DNA of 64,000 nt. Origin: Bradyrhizobium diversitatis. GTDB lineage: Bacteria > Pseudomonadota > Alphaproteobacteria > Rhizobiales > Xanthobacteraceae. Under the pieces are notes generated by a model that was not told where the DNA came from, ran no database searches, and was given only the letters and a program-made list of their open reading frames with translations. Both the position numbers and the translations under genes were made by a program. Below, in pieces: positions 51,815-61,948 of the stretch; the first letter of the stretch is position 1, and every line of letters begins with the position of its first letter. The stretch lies in contig NZ_JACEGD010000001.1 of the NCBI RefSeq assembly GCF_016031635.1, forward strand, positions 248,001 through 312,000, given 5' to 3'.

Positions 51815-51839
51815 TGTCGCGAAGCCGACATTCAGTCGT
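51815..51839. promoter_or_regulatory. NifA upstream activator site overlapping a RegR-like box
   Basis: TGT-CGCGAAGCCG-ACA (51815-51830) is an exact TGT-N10-ACA NifA site. Overlapping it, GACATTCAGTCG (51827-51838) resembles the RegR-box core (GRCRTTNNGNCG as I recall it). The site is centred about 73 bp before the fixR start of transcription and about 150 bp before that of yqeB, so it could serve both. Confidence 0.7.
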
Positions 51840-51868
51840 GAAAATTGCAGCGATCCGGCGGTGAAGCG

Positions 51869-51884
51869 TGGCCCAAATCCTGCA
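51869..51884 (+). promoter_or_regulatory. Sigma-54 promoter of fixR-nifA
   Basis: TGGCCCAAATCCTGCA has GG and GC exactly ten bases apart, close to the -24/-12 consensus. Transcription would start near 51895; fixR begins at 51940. Confidence 0.75.
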
Positions 51885-51939
51885 AAGTTGCTCTCGTTGT
51901 CATTGTCTGGCGTCCGTCCGGACGCGGCGAGGAGTTGAC

Positions 51940-52779
51940 ATGACGCTCGATCTCTTGGATCGCGATGGTGCCCCTTCGGGTACATCGGCACCCGATGTCG
52001 CACTGTGTCCGTTTCACGGCGACAAGTCGCGGGCACAACATGGCGAGCGCAAAACGCTGGTTCTGACTGGCGCGTCCCGCGGCATCGGCCATGCGACGGG
52101 AAAGCTGTTCTCGGAGGCCGGCTGGCGGATCATCACCTGCTCCCGGCAACCGTTCGACGGTGAACGGTGTCCCTGGGATTCAGGGACGGACAATCATGTG
52201 CAGGTGGAGTTGAGCGACCATCGCGCGCTGCCGCGGGCGGTCGCCGGGATCAAGGAGCGGCTCGACGGCGGGCCGCTGCATGCACTGATCAACAATGCCG
52301 GTATTTCGCCCAAGGCGGATGATGGCACCCGGCTGAACTCGTTGACGACGCCGGTCGAGACCTGGATGAGCGTGTTCCACGTCAATCTGCTCGCGCCGGT
52401 CCTGTTCGCGCAGGGCCTCGTCGACGAGTTGAAGCTGGCTGCCGGCGCGATCGTCAATGTCACCTCGATCGTGGGCTCCCGGGTGCATCCGTTTGCCGGC
52501 ACCGCCTATGCGACGTCGAAGGCTGCGCTTGCGTGCCTGACCCGCGAGATGGCGCACGACTATGCGCCGTTCGGAATTCGCGTGAACGCGATCGCGCCCG
52601 GTGAGATCAAGACCGACATCCTGTCGCCGGAGACCGAGGCCCAACTTGCACCGATCATCCCGTTGCATCGCGTGGGTACGCCGGACGAGGTCGCGAAGGT
52701 CATCTTCTTTCTGTGCTCGGACGCGGCCAGCTACGTCACAGGTGCGGAGGTACCAATCAACGGCGGACAGCACGTGTGA
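51940..52779 (+). CDS. fixR: FixR, SDR-family protein of the fixR-nifA operon
   Basis: ATG 51940 follows GAGGAG; upstream codons are promoter DNA. The 279-residue protein has an N-terminal 'TLDLLDRDGAPSG' like B. japonicum FixR, then the SDR fold: 'TLVLTGASRGIGHATGKLFS', NNAGIS, 'NVTSIVGSRVHPFAGTAYAT' with Y-x3-K in YATSK, and 'FGIRVNAIAPGEIKTDILSP', ending 'GAEVPINGGQHV'. FixR is the first gene of the fixR-nifA operon in Bradyrhizobium; its reaction is unknown and it is dispensable for nitrogen fixation in the strains tested, as I recall. Here it precedes a broken nifA by 255 bp. Confidence 0.92.
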   Translation: MTLDLLDRDGAPSGTSAPDVALCPFHGDKSRAQHGERKTLVLTGASRGIGHATGKLFSEAGWRIITCSRQPFDGERCPWDSGTDNHVQVELSDHRALPRAVAGIKERLDGGPLHALINNAGISPKADDGTRLNSLTTPVETWMSVFHVNLLAPVLFAQGLVDELKLAAGAIVNVTSIVGSRVHPFAGTAYATSKAALACLTREMAHDYAPFGIRVNAIAPGEIKTDILSPETEAQLAPIIPLHRVGTPDEVAKVIFFLCSDAASYVTGAEVPINGGQHV

Positions 52780-53034
52780 TCGGGGAGCGGCAGTCCGTCC
52801 GGGAAAAAACTTCGCGGATTTGCGCTGGATCAATGCGGCGGTTTCGATTCCGAGCGTGTCGCTCTCCCGGAGGGTAAATTTCACGAATTGGATGACAAAG
52901 CGTGCAAGTGCGACGGAATCTTTTTGCAGCAATGCCGACAAGTTGAGCGCGACTCCCGACACGACATGAATCAGAATAAGACAAATTCCAGAGAACGCGG
53001 CCGGGAGGATGTAACGAGCAACGGAGATTCCGTC

Positions 53035-54863
<1,829 letters not shown>

Positions 54864-54908
54864 GGTGAACTCCAGCGGACGGTAATTGCTTCAGCGCAGC
54901 CCGATTGC

Positions 54909-54924
54909 TGCAAGGTGCCGGCCG
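54909..54924 (-). promoter_or_regulatory. Sigma-54 promoter of modA
   Basis: On the minus strand, CGGCCGGCACCTTGCA has GG and GC ten bases apart and a perfect TTGCA -12 element. Transcription would begin near 54898, 35 bases before modA. Confidence 0.55.
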
Positions 54925-55042
54925 GAAGCATCCCAGCAATCGGCGTGCCGGATATGCGGTCGCAGTCTCTGGTGTGCGCCTTGCAGGAATGGCGTCAAAA
55001 GAGGGGCTTCCCGCCTCTCGCAGCGGCGGGACCGATGATCCG

Positions 55043-55058
55043 TGTCGGATTCCCGACA
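55043..55058. promoter_or_regulatory. NifA-type upstream site in the modA-modD region
   Basis: TGTCGGATTCCCGACA is an exact TGT-N10-ACA site and also a 6-bp-armed palindrome (TGTCGG/CCGACA). It is about 150 bp upstream of the predicted modA transcription start and 41 bp before modD. Confidence 0.6.
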
Positions 55059-55098
55059 AGGCCGTCGACAAGCCGACACCAATCAAGGGAAGCACGAC

Positions 55099-56013
55099 AT
55101 GGCAACCGCTGCATCGCGCGCCGAACTCGAACGCCTGCTGGAGGACGATGTCCCCTATGGCGATCTCACCACCGAGGCGCTCGGGATCGGCGGGGCCATC
55201 GGCGTGATGCAGTTCGCCGCGCGCGCACCGATGGTGCTGGCGCTCGCCGAGGATGTCGCCGCGATCATCGCGCTCGCCGGCTGCGACGTGGAACTGTTCG
55301 CCGCATCCGGCGCGGTGCTGGAGCAGGGCGCCCCGATCCTCCAGGCGCGCGGTCCGGCCGCGGGCCTGTTGCGGAGCTGGAAGGTGGCGCAAACCTTGAT
55401 CGAGATCTGGTCGGGCGTGGCCAGCGACACCCGCGCCATCGTCGATGCGGCGAGGGCGGTCGCCCCTCATATCCCGGTCGCCTGCACCCGTAAGAACGTG
55501 CCGGGCACCAAGCGCTTTGCGGTCGCGGCCATCAAGGCGGGCGGCGCCGTGATGCACCGGCTCGGCCTGTCCGAAACCGTGCTGGTGTTTCCAGAGCACC
55601 GCGTCTTTCTCGGCGACCTGCCGCTGTTTCAAGCCGTCGAGCGATTGCGCCGGGCGGCGCCGGAGAAGAAGCTCGTGATCGAGGTGAAGACCGCCGATGC
55701 CGCACTAGCCGCGGCGGTCGCCGGTTTCGACGTGATTCAAGCCGAGAAGTTCTCGCCAGCCGAGATAGCTGCATTGGTCAAGCGCATGGCATCGATGGCC
55801 TATACGCGCGCTCGTCCGCTCATCGCCGCCGCCGGTGGCGTCAATGCGGCAAATGCCGCGGCCTATGCGGAAGCTGGCGCCGATGTCCTGGTCACGTCCT
55901 CGCCCTATCTGGCGAAGCCGAGAGACGTGCAGGTGGAGATTGCGTCAGCCGACGACGGCACACGTGCGCGGCTTATTCTCAGGAAGGATGCAGCCGTTCC
56001 GGCATCGACGTAG
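55099..56013 (+). CDS. modD: ModD, NadC-like phosphoribosyltransferase-family protein
   Basis: ATG 55099 follows AAGGGA at eight bases. The 304-residue protein resembles nicotinate-nucleotide pyrophosphorylase: 'LERLLEDDVPYGDLTTEALG', 'AARAPMVLALAEDVAAII', 'RSWKVAQTLIEIWSGVASDT', 'ACTRKNVPGTKRFAVAAIKA' and 'GGAVMHRLGLSETVLVFPEH', which is the ModD variant (HRLGLSE) rather than NadC. ModD genes accompany molybdenum transport genes in phototrophs and diazotrophs; the reaction is not settled. It is divergent from modA with the NifA-type site between. Confidence 0.85.
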   Translation: MATAASRAELERLLEDDVPYGDLTTEALGIGGAIGVMQFAARAPMVLALAEDVAAIIALAGCDVELFAASGAVLEQGAPILQARGPAAGLLRSWKVAQTLIEIWSGVASDTRAIVDAARAVAPHIPVACTRKNVPGTKRFAVAAIKAGGAVMHRLGLSETVLVFPEHRVFLGDLPLFQAVERLRRAAPEKKLVIEVKTADAALAAAVAGFDVIQAEKFSPAEIAALVKRMASMAYTRARPLIAAAGGVNAANAAAYAEAGADVLVTSSPYLAKPRDVQVEIASADDGTRARLILRKDAAVPAST

Positions 56014-56043
56014 CAGGAGCCACCTCTCTCCGAGTCGCCACCG

Positions 56044-56955
56044 CTATTTGGACAGGCTCCTGGTTTCGGGTTGGCCTCCTCCGAGGAGCAGAACGAGCCC
56101 GGCAGTGACAATCGCGATGCCGATCCACTCGATGGTTGTTGGAATCTCCGAAAGTATCGGAATCGCCAACAGCGTCGCACTTGCCGGTACCGCCGCAGCC
56201 AGACCGGCCGAGGGCGTCGGCCCGAGTATCCTCGCGGAAATCGAGAACAGGATGACCGCCAAAAAACCGGGCCCCAGGCCCTGGAAGGCAGCCTGAAGCA
56301 GTACCGTCGACCACGGCGCATCGTGGATGGTGGAGGGAAGAAAGAGAAACCAGACCGGCAGGAAAAGCAGCGCGTTCGGCACACTGACCAAAACCAGCGC
56401 CTGACGCGCCTCGACCTGCCAGTGCCTCACGCCCATGAAGTAGATCGAGAGCACAGCTGACGCCGCGAGGAAGAACGCAATGGCCGATGCCACACTATTG
56501 CCGCCGGCGCGCATGCCCGGAACGCCGATGAGCACAGCGCCGACGAGCAGGACGAGAACTGCAATGAGTTGCCGCAATGACGGCATGCGCCGTACGAAAA
56601 GCAAACCCAGCAGAATGGTGAAGATCGGCAACGAACCGTTGGCGAATGCTCCCCCGTATGCTGCCGACGAACCCTTCAACCCGAAGTACATCAAGATATT
56701 GTACAGCGCGCCGGGGCCAAAAATCGACATCGACAGGATTGCGTGCAGCGGCAGGTGGCGCGGCCACCAGGCCTTGGCGAACGGAAGAACCAGGGCGCCG
56801 GAGACCATGAACCGGAGCGCCGTCAAATCGAAGGGTGTCAGGCCGGATTGCATGCCGGCCCTCGAGAAGACGAGAAAGCCAGACCAGATGCAGAATACAC
56901 CGGCTGCGCTCAGGAGTCCGAGAATCCGCTCGTTCGTTTGGGCTGCTGGAGTCAA
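56044..56955 (-). CDS. EamA/DMT-family transporter
   Basis: The 303-residue protein has about ten membrane helices and the two EamA repeats: 'AGVFCIWSGFLVFSRAGMQS', 'FDLTALRFMVSGALVLPFAK', 'GALYNILMYFGLKGSSAAYG', and in the second half 'LAVILFSISARILGPTPSAG' and 'IEWIGIAIVTAGLVLLLGGG'. Members export amino acids or metabolites. It stands alone on the minus strand, convergent with modD. Substrate unknown. Confidence 0.85.
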   Translation of the reverse strand: MTPAAQTNERILGLLSAAGVFCIWSGFLVFSRAGMQSGLTPFDLTALRFMVSGALVLPFAKAWWPRHLPLHAILSMSIFGPGALYNILMYFGLKGSSAAYGGAFANGSLPIFTILLGLLFVRRMPSLRQLIAVLVLLVGAVLIGVPGMRAGGNSVASAIAFFLAASAVLSIYFMGVRHWQVEARQALVLVSVPNALLFLPVWFLFLPSTIHDAPWSTVLLQAAFQGLGPGFLAVILFSISARILGPTPSAGLAAAVPASATLLAIPILSEIPTTIEWIGIAIVTAGLVLLLGGGQPETRSLSK

Positions 56956-57055
56956 GCCGGTGTCCGATTGCTTGAGATATCTTCACGCACCTAAAGCACC
57001 TGTGAGTTTCAAATGCTCTCCGCAACATGGTTCTCAAAGGTGACGCCATGGTGAG

Positions 57056-57347
57056 CGGCCATTCGCGAGAATTAGAACGGTGCGTTGAACTCTAATCGGG
57101 GCGAGCCGCGAAAGGCGAGGAATTTGCGCCTCGATAAAGAGGTCAGCGGCCTGGTTTTCCGCGCCCTGGCACGAGATTGTGTGCGGGCGATGAAGCAAGC
57201 CAGTGGTCGGAACCAACCTCTGTAAATGGACCGTCCAGCTACTTCGCCCTCGCATTCGTGTGGCTGCTGCTCGCGGAAATCCCGACGGTTGCCGGCTTCG
57301 GCTTTCCGCATGACGGATGTCGGCGGGCCGGACACGCTCCAAAGCCA
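57056..57347. other. Intergenic stretch before the stress promoter
   Basis: No gene is seen. A GGAAC at 57209 lacks a properly spaced partner. The general-stress promoter follows at 57348. Confidence 0.4.
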
Positions 57348-57372
57348 GGAACACTTCCGGCGCCGCCCCGTT
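57348..57372 (+). promoter_or_regulatory. EcfG (general stress) promoter
   Basis: GGAAC at 57348-57352 and CGTT at 57369-57372 are exactly 16 bases apart, the alphaproteobacterial EcfG consensus. The SDR start is 27 bp downstream of the -10 element. Confidence 0.75.
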
Positions 57373-57398
57373 AGCGCAGCAAACGCCGGGAGTTGTCC

Positions 57399-58256
57399 AT
57401 GACCGACTATCCAAAGCCGCCTTATCCTGCGCAGCAGCAACCGATGCCCGGCTCGACGCGAGCAATGCAGCCCCGGCCGGATCATGGCGAGGAGAGTTAC
57501 AAAGGCGCCGGGCGGCTTGCGGGAAAGAAAGCCATCATCACGGGCGGAGACAGCGGCATCGGCCACGCGGTGGCGATCGCCTATGCGCGTGAAGGCGCCG
57601 ATATCGTCATATCCTACCTGAACGAGGACGAGGATGCCGCGGAGGTGAAGGCGCTGGTGGAGCGGGAGGGACGCAAGGTCGTCCTCATCCCCGGCGATAT
57701 CAGCGATCCCGAGCACTGCCGCGCCATCGTGCGTCGCACCGTCGAGGAGCTCGGCGGCATCGACATCCTCGTCAACAACGCGGCGCATCAGGCCACGTTC
57801 AAGGACATCGGGGACATCAGCGACGAGGAATGGCAGCGCACGTTCGAGACCAACATCCACGCCATGTTCTATCTGGCCAAGGCCGCGGTCCCCCACATGC
57901 GGCCGGGAGCCGCGATCATCAACACGGCCTCGGTGAACTCCGACATGCCGAACCCGAGCCTGCTGGCTTACGCCACGACCAAGGGAGCCATCCAGAATTT
58001 CACGGGTGGGCTAGCGCAGATGCTCGCCGAGAAAGGCATTCGGGTCAACGCGGTGGCCCCGGGTCCGATCTGGACTCCGCTCATCCCCTCGACCATGTCG
58101 GAGGAAAGGGTCGAGAACTTCGGCAAGCAGGTCCCGATGCAGCGCGCCGGCCAGCCGGCGGAGCTCGCAACCGCCTATGTCATGCTGGCCGATCCACTCT
58201 CGAGCTACACCTCTGGGGCGACGCTGGCCGTCACCGGTGGCAAGCCGTTCATCTGA
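57399..58256 (+). CDS. SDR oxidoreductase, YghA-like, stress-regulated
   Basis: CGGGAG fits ATG 57399 better than the TTG at 57393. The 285-residue protein starts with the Pro/Gln-rich leader 'YPKPPYPAQQQPMPGSTRAM', typical of YghA/Ycgk-type SDRs, then 'KKAIITGGDSGIGHAVAIAY', NNAAHQ, Ser in INTASVNSDM and Y-x3-K in 'LLAYATTKGAIQNFTGGLAQ', ending 'LAVTGGKPFI'. These enzymes reduce aldehydes or ketones and are commonly under general stress control; an EcfG promoter lies just upstream. Confidence 0.88.
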   Translation: MTDYPKPPYPAQQQPMPGSTRAMQPRPDHGEESYKGAGRLAGKKAIITGGDSGIGHAVAIAYAREGADIVISYLNEDEDAAEVKALVEREGRKVVLIPGDISDPEHCRAIVRRTVEELGGIDILVNNAAHQATFKDIGDISDEEWQRTFETNIHAMFYLAKAAVPHMRPGAAIINTASVNSDMPNPSLLAYATTKGAIQNFTGGLAQMLAEKGIRVNAVAPGPIWTPLIPSTMSEERVENFGKQVPMQRAGQPAELATAYVMLADPLSSYTSGATLAVTGGKPFI

Positions 58257-58299
58257 TCGGACGTGTCCGCTAGCGGTGGAGATGAGCGGCGGCGGAAGG

Positions 58300-58328
58300 A
58301 GGATGGCGGCGGCCGCCGCCGCCATCCT
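58300..58328. terminator. Bidirectional terminator between convergent SDR and yciF
   Basis: AGGATGGCGGCGG (58300-58312) and CCGCCGCCATCCT (58316-58328) form a perfect 13-bp stem around CCG, followed by TT. Confidence 0.75.
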
Positions 58329-58347
58329 TTCGAACAATCGGCCTCGA

Positions 58348-58863
58348 TCACGCGGCGTTCGACGCCTTGGCGTTGACGCCCTTGCGAAGGGCCACCGTGT
58401 TCAGCTTGGTGTTGGCGGCCTTCTCTTCGTTCAAATTGGTCGTGAGGAAGCGCACGATGTCGTCGTGGCCGAGCTCTTCGGCCCACGCGATCAGCGTGCC
58501 GTAGCGGCACATTTCGTAGTGCTCCACGGCCTGTGCGTTCGCGACGATCGCGGCGTCGAGCACGGACTTGTCCTCGATCTCCCCGGCGGTCTCGTCGGCT
58601 TCCTTGATGAGGCCGTCGATGGCCGGACAATGAGTGCCGCTCGGCTCCTTGCCGAGTTTCGCGAACACCTTGTCGAGGCGTTCGACCTGCTTGTTGGTCT
58701 CTTCCAGGTGGGCTTTCAGCCCGGTGACGAGGTCCCTGTTGGTCGCCTTGTCGATCATCTTCGGCAGCGCCTTCAGGATCTGCTGTTCCGCGTAATAGAT
58801 GTCCTGGAGCCCGTGCAGCAGCAGGTCTTCCATCGATTTGATGTCCTTGGTGAAGAATCCCAT
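58348..58863 (-). CDS. YciE/YciF-like ferritin-type protein (DUF892)
   Basis: The 171-residue protein is full length for DUF892: 'MGFFTKDIKSMEDLLLHGLQ', 'DIYYAEQQILKALPKMIDKA', 'TGLKAHLEETNKQVERLDKV', 'CPAIDGLIKEADETAGE', 'AAIVANAQAVEHYEMCRYGT' and 'FLTTNLNEEKAANTKLN'. The Glu/His pattern in the four helices suggests a di-iron ferritin-like fold. YciF proteins are general-stress proteins. An EcfG promoter lies upstream on this strand (58897-58921), and GGAGA precedes the ATG. Confidence 0.92.
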   Translation of the reverse strand: MGFFTKDIKSMEDLLLHGLQDIYYAEQQILKALPKMIDKATNRDLVTGLKAHLEETNKQVERLDKVFAKLGKEPSGTHCPAIDGLIKEADETAGEIEDKSVLDAAIVANAQAVEHYEMCRYGTLIAWAEELGHDDIVRFLTTNLNEEKAANTKLNTVALRKGVNAKASNAA

Positions 58864-58896
58864 AAAGACGTCTCCTTTTCACAATGATGGCAGTGG

Positions 58897-58921
58897 AACG
58901 CCGTGGGGCCGTGGCTGTTCC
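58897..58921 (-). promoter_or_regulatory. EcfG promoter of yciF
   Basis: Read on the minus strand, GGAAC (58921-58917) is followed after exactly 16 bases by CGTT (58900-58897). The yciF start is 34 bp further on. Confidence 0.75.
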
Positions 58922-58949
58922 ATTGCCGTGGGTAGATCGGGAGAGCCGA

Positions 58950-59144
58950 ATGAACGACGGACAGGATCATCTTGCAGGCCTGCTCGGACGCGCGGCGATG
59001 GACGTGTGGGGCGACATGCCCCGCGACATCCAGGAAGCGCTGTTCGAGACCGCCATGAAGGGACGCCCGACGGAGCGTGAGGAGCTGGCGCGATTGCTGC
59101 ACGAGCGGCATCCGCGCACGCTGCATCCGGCCCGGCCAGGCTGA
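58950..59144 (+). CDS. Small acidic/charged protein, 64 residues
   Basis: ATG 58950 has GGGAGAG at five bases; the frame is open to 58884 but upstream codons overlap the yciF promoter. The product is mostly helical: 'DHLAGLLGRAAMDVWGDMPR', 'DIQEALFETAMKGRPTEREE' and 'LARLLHERHPRTLHPARPG'. No family is recognised, though comparable small proteins occur next to stress genes in rhizobia. A plus-strand GGAAC at 58895 with TGTT 16 bases later could be a weak general-stress promoter for it. Confidence 0.6.
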   Translation: MNDGQDHLAGLLGRAAMDVWGDMPRDIQEALFETAMKGRPTEREELARLLHERHPRTLHPARPG

Positions 59145-59604
59145 TGCAGCGGGCCAGGAACGATCGTGCGAGTTCCTGATTGGTGAATCGGGTAGCGCGT
59201 CACACGGCTCGGATGAGGACCGCGCGAGGCGCACCGCCCGACCCTGTCAATCCGTGAGTCGACCGACGTGACTGAGATGAATATCGGAAAATGGTACGAC
59301 CCGATTTCGGAGCGGTGGATCGTGCCTCGCCAAACCCGCGCCATCGCCGCCTTCGATCGGTCGAGCGCGGAGGTGCCGCAGACTGGCAAGAGAGAACAGA
59401 CGCAGCGAATCTGGGACCTGCTGGTCGATTGCTGCGCACGCGGATGATGCTCGTCCTTGCCATGACGCTCGGGACGTCCGACGACCCCTGAGGCTGACTT
59501 TGCGCGGGGCAGGTCAGCGTTCACGTCAACCCTGATCTCGACGACGTCCCGATCGGATCGGTATATTACCGCTCCATTGTCGACGCCGCCGGAACAAGGA
59601 TCAG
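59145..59604. other. Intergenic stretch, no gene seen
   Basis: Frames here are short and Arg-rich. A GGAAC at 59157 has no matching CGTT. The ribosome site of the following molybdoenzyme is at its end. Confidence 0.45.
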
Positions 59605-61929
59605 ATGATGGACGATACGATTGGCTTCCCCGACCCGGGTCTCGACCTGTCGGGCGGCTTCAAGCCGCACACCTCGCATTGGGGCGTGTTCTCCGCGCGC
59701 CAGGGCGCGGCCGGCCTCGAGGTCAGGGCCTATGCGGGCGATCCCGATCCGAACGGCATCATTGACAATTTTCCCGGCGCGCTCCGCCACCAGGCGCGCA
59801 TTGCCCAGCCGGCGATCCGCCGCGGCTGGCTGGAGCGCGGGCCGGGCCCCGACGATCGCCGCGGCCGCGACGAGTTCGTCTCCGTCAGCTGGGAGAAGGC
59901 GCTTGATCTCCTGGGGGACGAACTCGCACGCATCCGCGACACGCGCGGGCCGGGCGCCGTGTTCGGCGGCTCCTATGGCTGGTCGAGCGCCGGCCGCTTT
60001 CATCACGCCCAGAGCCAGGTGCATCGCTTCCTCAACATCGCGATGGGCGGCTATGTGCGCTCGGTCAATTCCTATTCCTCCGGAGCGTCCTCGGTGCTGC
60101 TGCCGCAGATCCTGGCGGGCTACGAGGATATCACCAAGCGCAACGTCACCTGGGAGCAGATCGCGGCCGAGAGCGAGATCGTGCTGGCGTTCGGCGGTAT
60201 GGCGCTGAAGAACTCCATGGTGGCCGGCGGCTCGATCAGCAAGCATGTCGAGCGCGGAACCATGGCGGCGGCGCGGGCGCGCGGCTGCGAGTTCGTCCTG
60301 GTCAGCCCGCTGCGCGACGATCTGCCGGTCGAGGCCGGCGCCGAATGGATGAGTTGCGTGCCCGGCACCGACACCGCCTTGATGCTCGGCATCGTCCATA
60401 CCCTGGTCAGTGAGAACCTGCACGACCAGGCCTTCCTCGATCGCTACACCGAGGGCTGGCCGGTCTTCCTGCGCTATCTCACCGGCGAGAGCGATGGGCA
60501 AGCAAAGCATGCCGAGTGGGCCGCCGCAATCTGCGGCGTCGAGGCGGATACGATCCGCAAGCTGGCGCGGCGCCTTGCCGGACGGCGCGCGCTCATCACC
60601 ATCTCCCATTCGCTTCAGCGCGCCGAGCATGGCGAGCAGCCGGTGTGGATGGGCATGGTGCTGGCGGCAGCCCTCGGCCAGATCGGCCTTCCCGGCGGCG
60701 GCTACGCCTATTCGCTGGGTGCGATCGGCTACTACGGCCGCCGTGTCAACGACGTGCCGGGGCCGACGCTGGGGCAGGGTCGTAACGGTGTTGCCGATTT
60801 CATCCCGGTGGCGCGCATCGCCGACATGCTGCTCAATCCCGGCAGCACCTATCGCTACAACGGCGAGACGCGCACCTATCCGGACATTCGTCTGGTCTAC
60901 TGGGCGGGCGGCAATCCCTTCCATCACCATCAGGACATCAACCGCTTGCGCAAGGCATTCGCGCAAGTGGACACATTCGTCGTGCACGAGCTCGCATGGA
61001 CCGCCACAGCCCGTCACGCCGACATCGTGCTGCCCTCGACGATGACGCTGGAGCGCGAGGACATCGGCTATTCCAGCAACGATCCCCTGATGGTCGCGAT
61101 GCACCGGATCGCCGAGCCGTTTGGGCTCGCGCGCGACGACTACGAGATCTTTGCCGATCTCGCCGAACGTCTCGGGGCGCGCGAACCCTTCACCGAAGGG
61201 CGTACGTCGCGGCAGTGGCTAAAACATCTCTACGAGCCGACTCGCGCATCGCTGGCCAAGCGCGGCCTCGAAGCTCCTGATTTCGACGCGTTCTGGGCGC
61301 GCGGCAGCCTGGTCGTGCCCCAGCAGCCCGATGACGGTGGCCGGCTGCGCCGCTTCCGCGACGATCCGGTCAATCACGCCCTGCCGACGCCGAGCGGGCG
61401 GATCGAGATCTTCTCGGCCAAGATCGCAGGTCATGGCGATGCGGATTGTCCCGGCCATCCGGTCTGGCTCGACAAGACCGATACGCCCAAGCCCGGGGCG
61501 CCGTGCTTCCTCGTCGCCAACCAGCCGGCGACGCGTCTGCACAGCCAGCTCGATTTCGGCGGACATTCGCTTGCCGCAAAGCATCGCGGCCGCGAGGTCG
61601 CGCGCATGAACCCGGTGGATGCGGACGCGCGTGGCATCAAGGACGGCGACATCATTCGCCTGTTCAACGAGCGCGGCGCATGCCTTGCTGCCGTTCACGT
61701 CACCGACGGTATCGCGCCCGGCGTGGTCCAGCTTCCGACCGGCGCCTGGTACGATCCGATGGATCCCGAAGACGAGGCGCCGCTCTGCGTCCACGGCAAT
61801 CCAAACGTACTCACCCGCGACATCGGCACCTCCGCCCTGGCGCAAGGTTGCACCGGTCAGTTGACGACCGTCGAGGTGGAGAAGTTCACCGGCAATCTGC
61901 CGCCGATCCGGGCGTTCGATCCGGTGTAG
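59605..61929 (+). CDS. bisC: Biotin sulfoxide reductase-type molybdoenzyme (DMSO reductase family, cytoplasmic)
   Basis: AAGGATC precedes two ATGs at 59605 and 59608. The 774-residue protein matches BisC/DorA/TorA: 'KPHTSHWGVFSARQGAAGLE', 'PAIRRGWLERGPGPDDRRGR', the molybdenum-ligand region 'GSYGWSSAGRFHHAQSQVHR' (Ser ligand of the type III enzymes), 'GGNPFHHHQDINRLRKAFAQ', 'ADIVLPSTMTLEREDI' and the C-terminal cap 'GVVQLPTGAWYDPMDPED'. There is no Tat signal, so it should be cytoplasmic like E. coli BisC, reducing biotin or methionine sulfoxide. No cytochrome or chaperone gene follows. Confidence 0.9.
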   Translation: MMDDTIGFPDPGLDLSGGFKPHTSHWGVFSARQGAAGLEVRAYAGDPDPNGIIDNFPGALRHQARIAQPAIRRGWLERGPGPDDRRGRDEFVSVSWEKALDLLGDELARIRDTRGPGAVFGGSYGWSSAGRFHHAQSQVHRFLNIAMGGYVRSVNSYSSGASSVLLPQILAGYEDITKRNVTWEQIAAESEIVLAFGGMALKNSMVAGGSISKHVERGTMAAARARGCEFVLVSPLRDDLPVEAGAEWMSCVPGTDTALMLGIVHTLVSENLHDQAFLDRYTEGWPVFLRYLTGESDGQAKHAEWAAAICGVEADTIRKLARRLAGRRALITISHSLQRAEHGEQPVWMGMVLAAALGQIGLPGGGYAYSLGAIGYYGRRVNDVPGPTLGQGRNGVADFIPVARIADMLLNPGSTYRYNGETRTYPDIRLVYWAGGNPFHHHQDINRLRKAFAQVDTFVVHELAWTATARHADIVLPSTMTLEREDIGYSSNDPLMVAMHRIAEPFGLARDDYEIFADLAERLGAREPFTEGRTSRQWLKHLYEPTRASLAKRGLEAPDFDAFWARGSLVVPQQPDDGGRLRRFRDDPVNHALPTPSGRIEIFSAKIAGHGDADCPGHPVWLDKTDTPKPGAPCFLVANQPATRLHSQLDFGGHSLAAKHRGREVARMNPVDADARGIKDGDIIRLFNERGACLAAVHVTDGIAPGVVQLPTGAWYDPMDPEDEAPLCVHGNPNVLTRDIGTSALAQGCTGQLTTVEVEKFTGNLPPIRAFDPV

Positions 61930-61948
61930 GGGCGTCAGTATTGCGCTT

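Noticed and set aside
55059..55074. Second GG-N10-GC pair in front of modD
   Set aside because: It lies directly beside the TGT-N10-ACA site with no room for an activator, and its -12 half lacks the TTGC sequence.
57209..57235. GGAAC with a downstream CGTC
   Set aside because: The spacing is 18 bases and the second element is imperfect; the exact promoter at 57348 is a better match.
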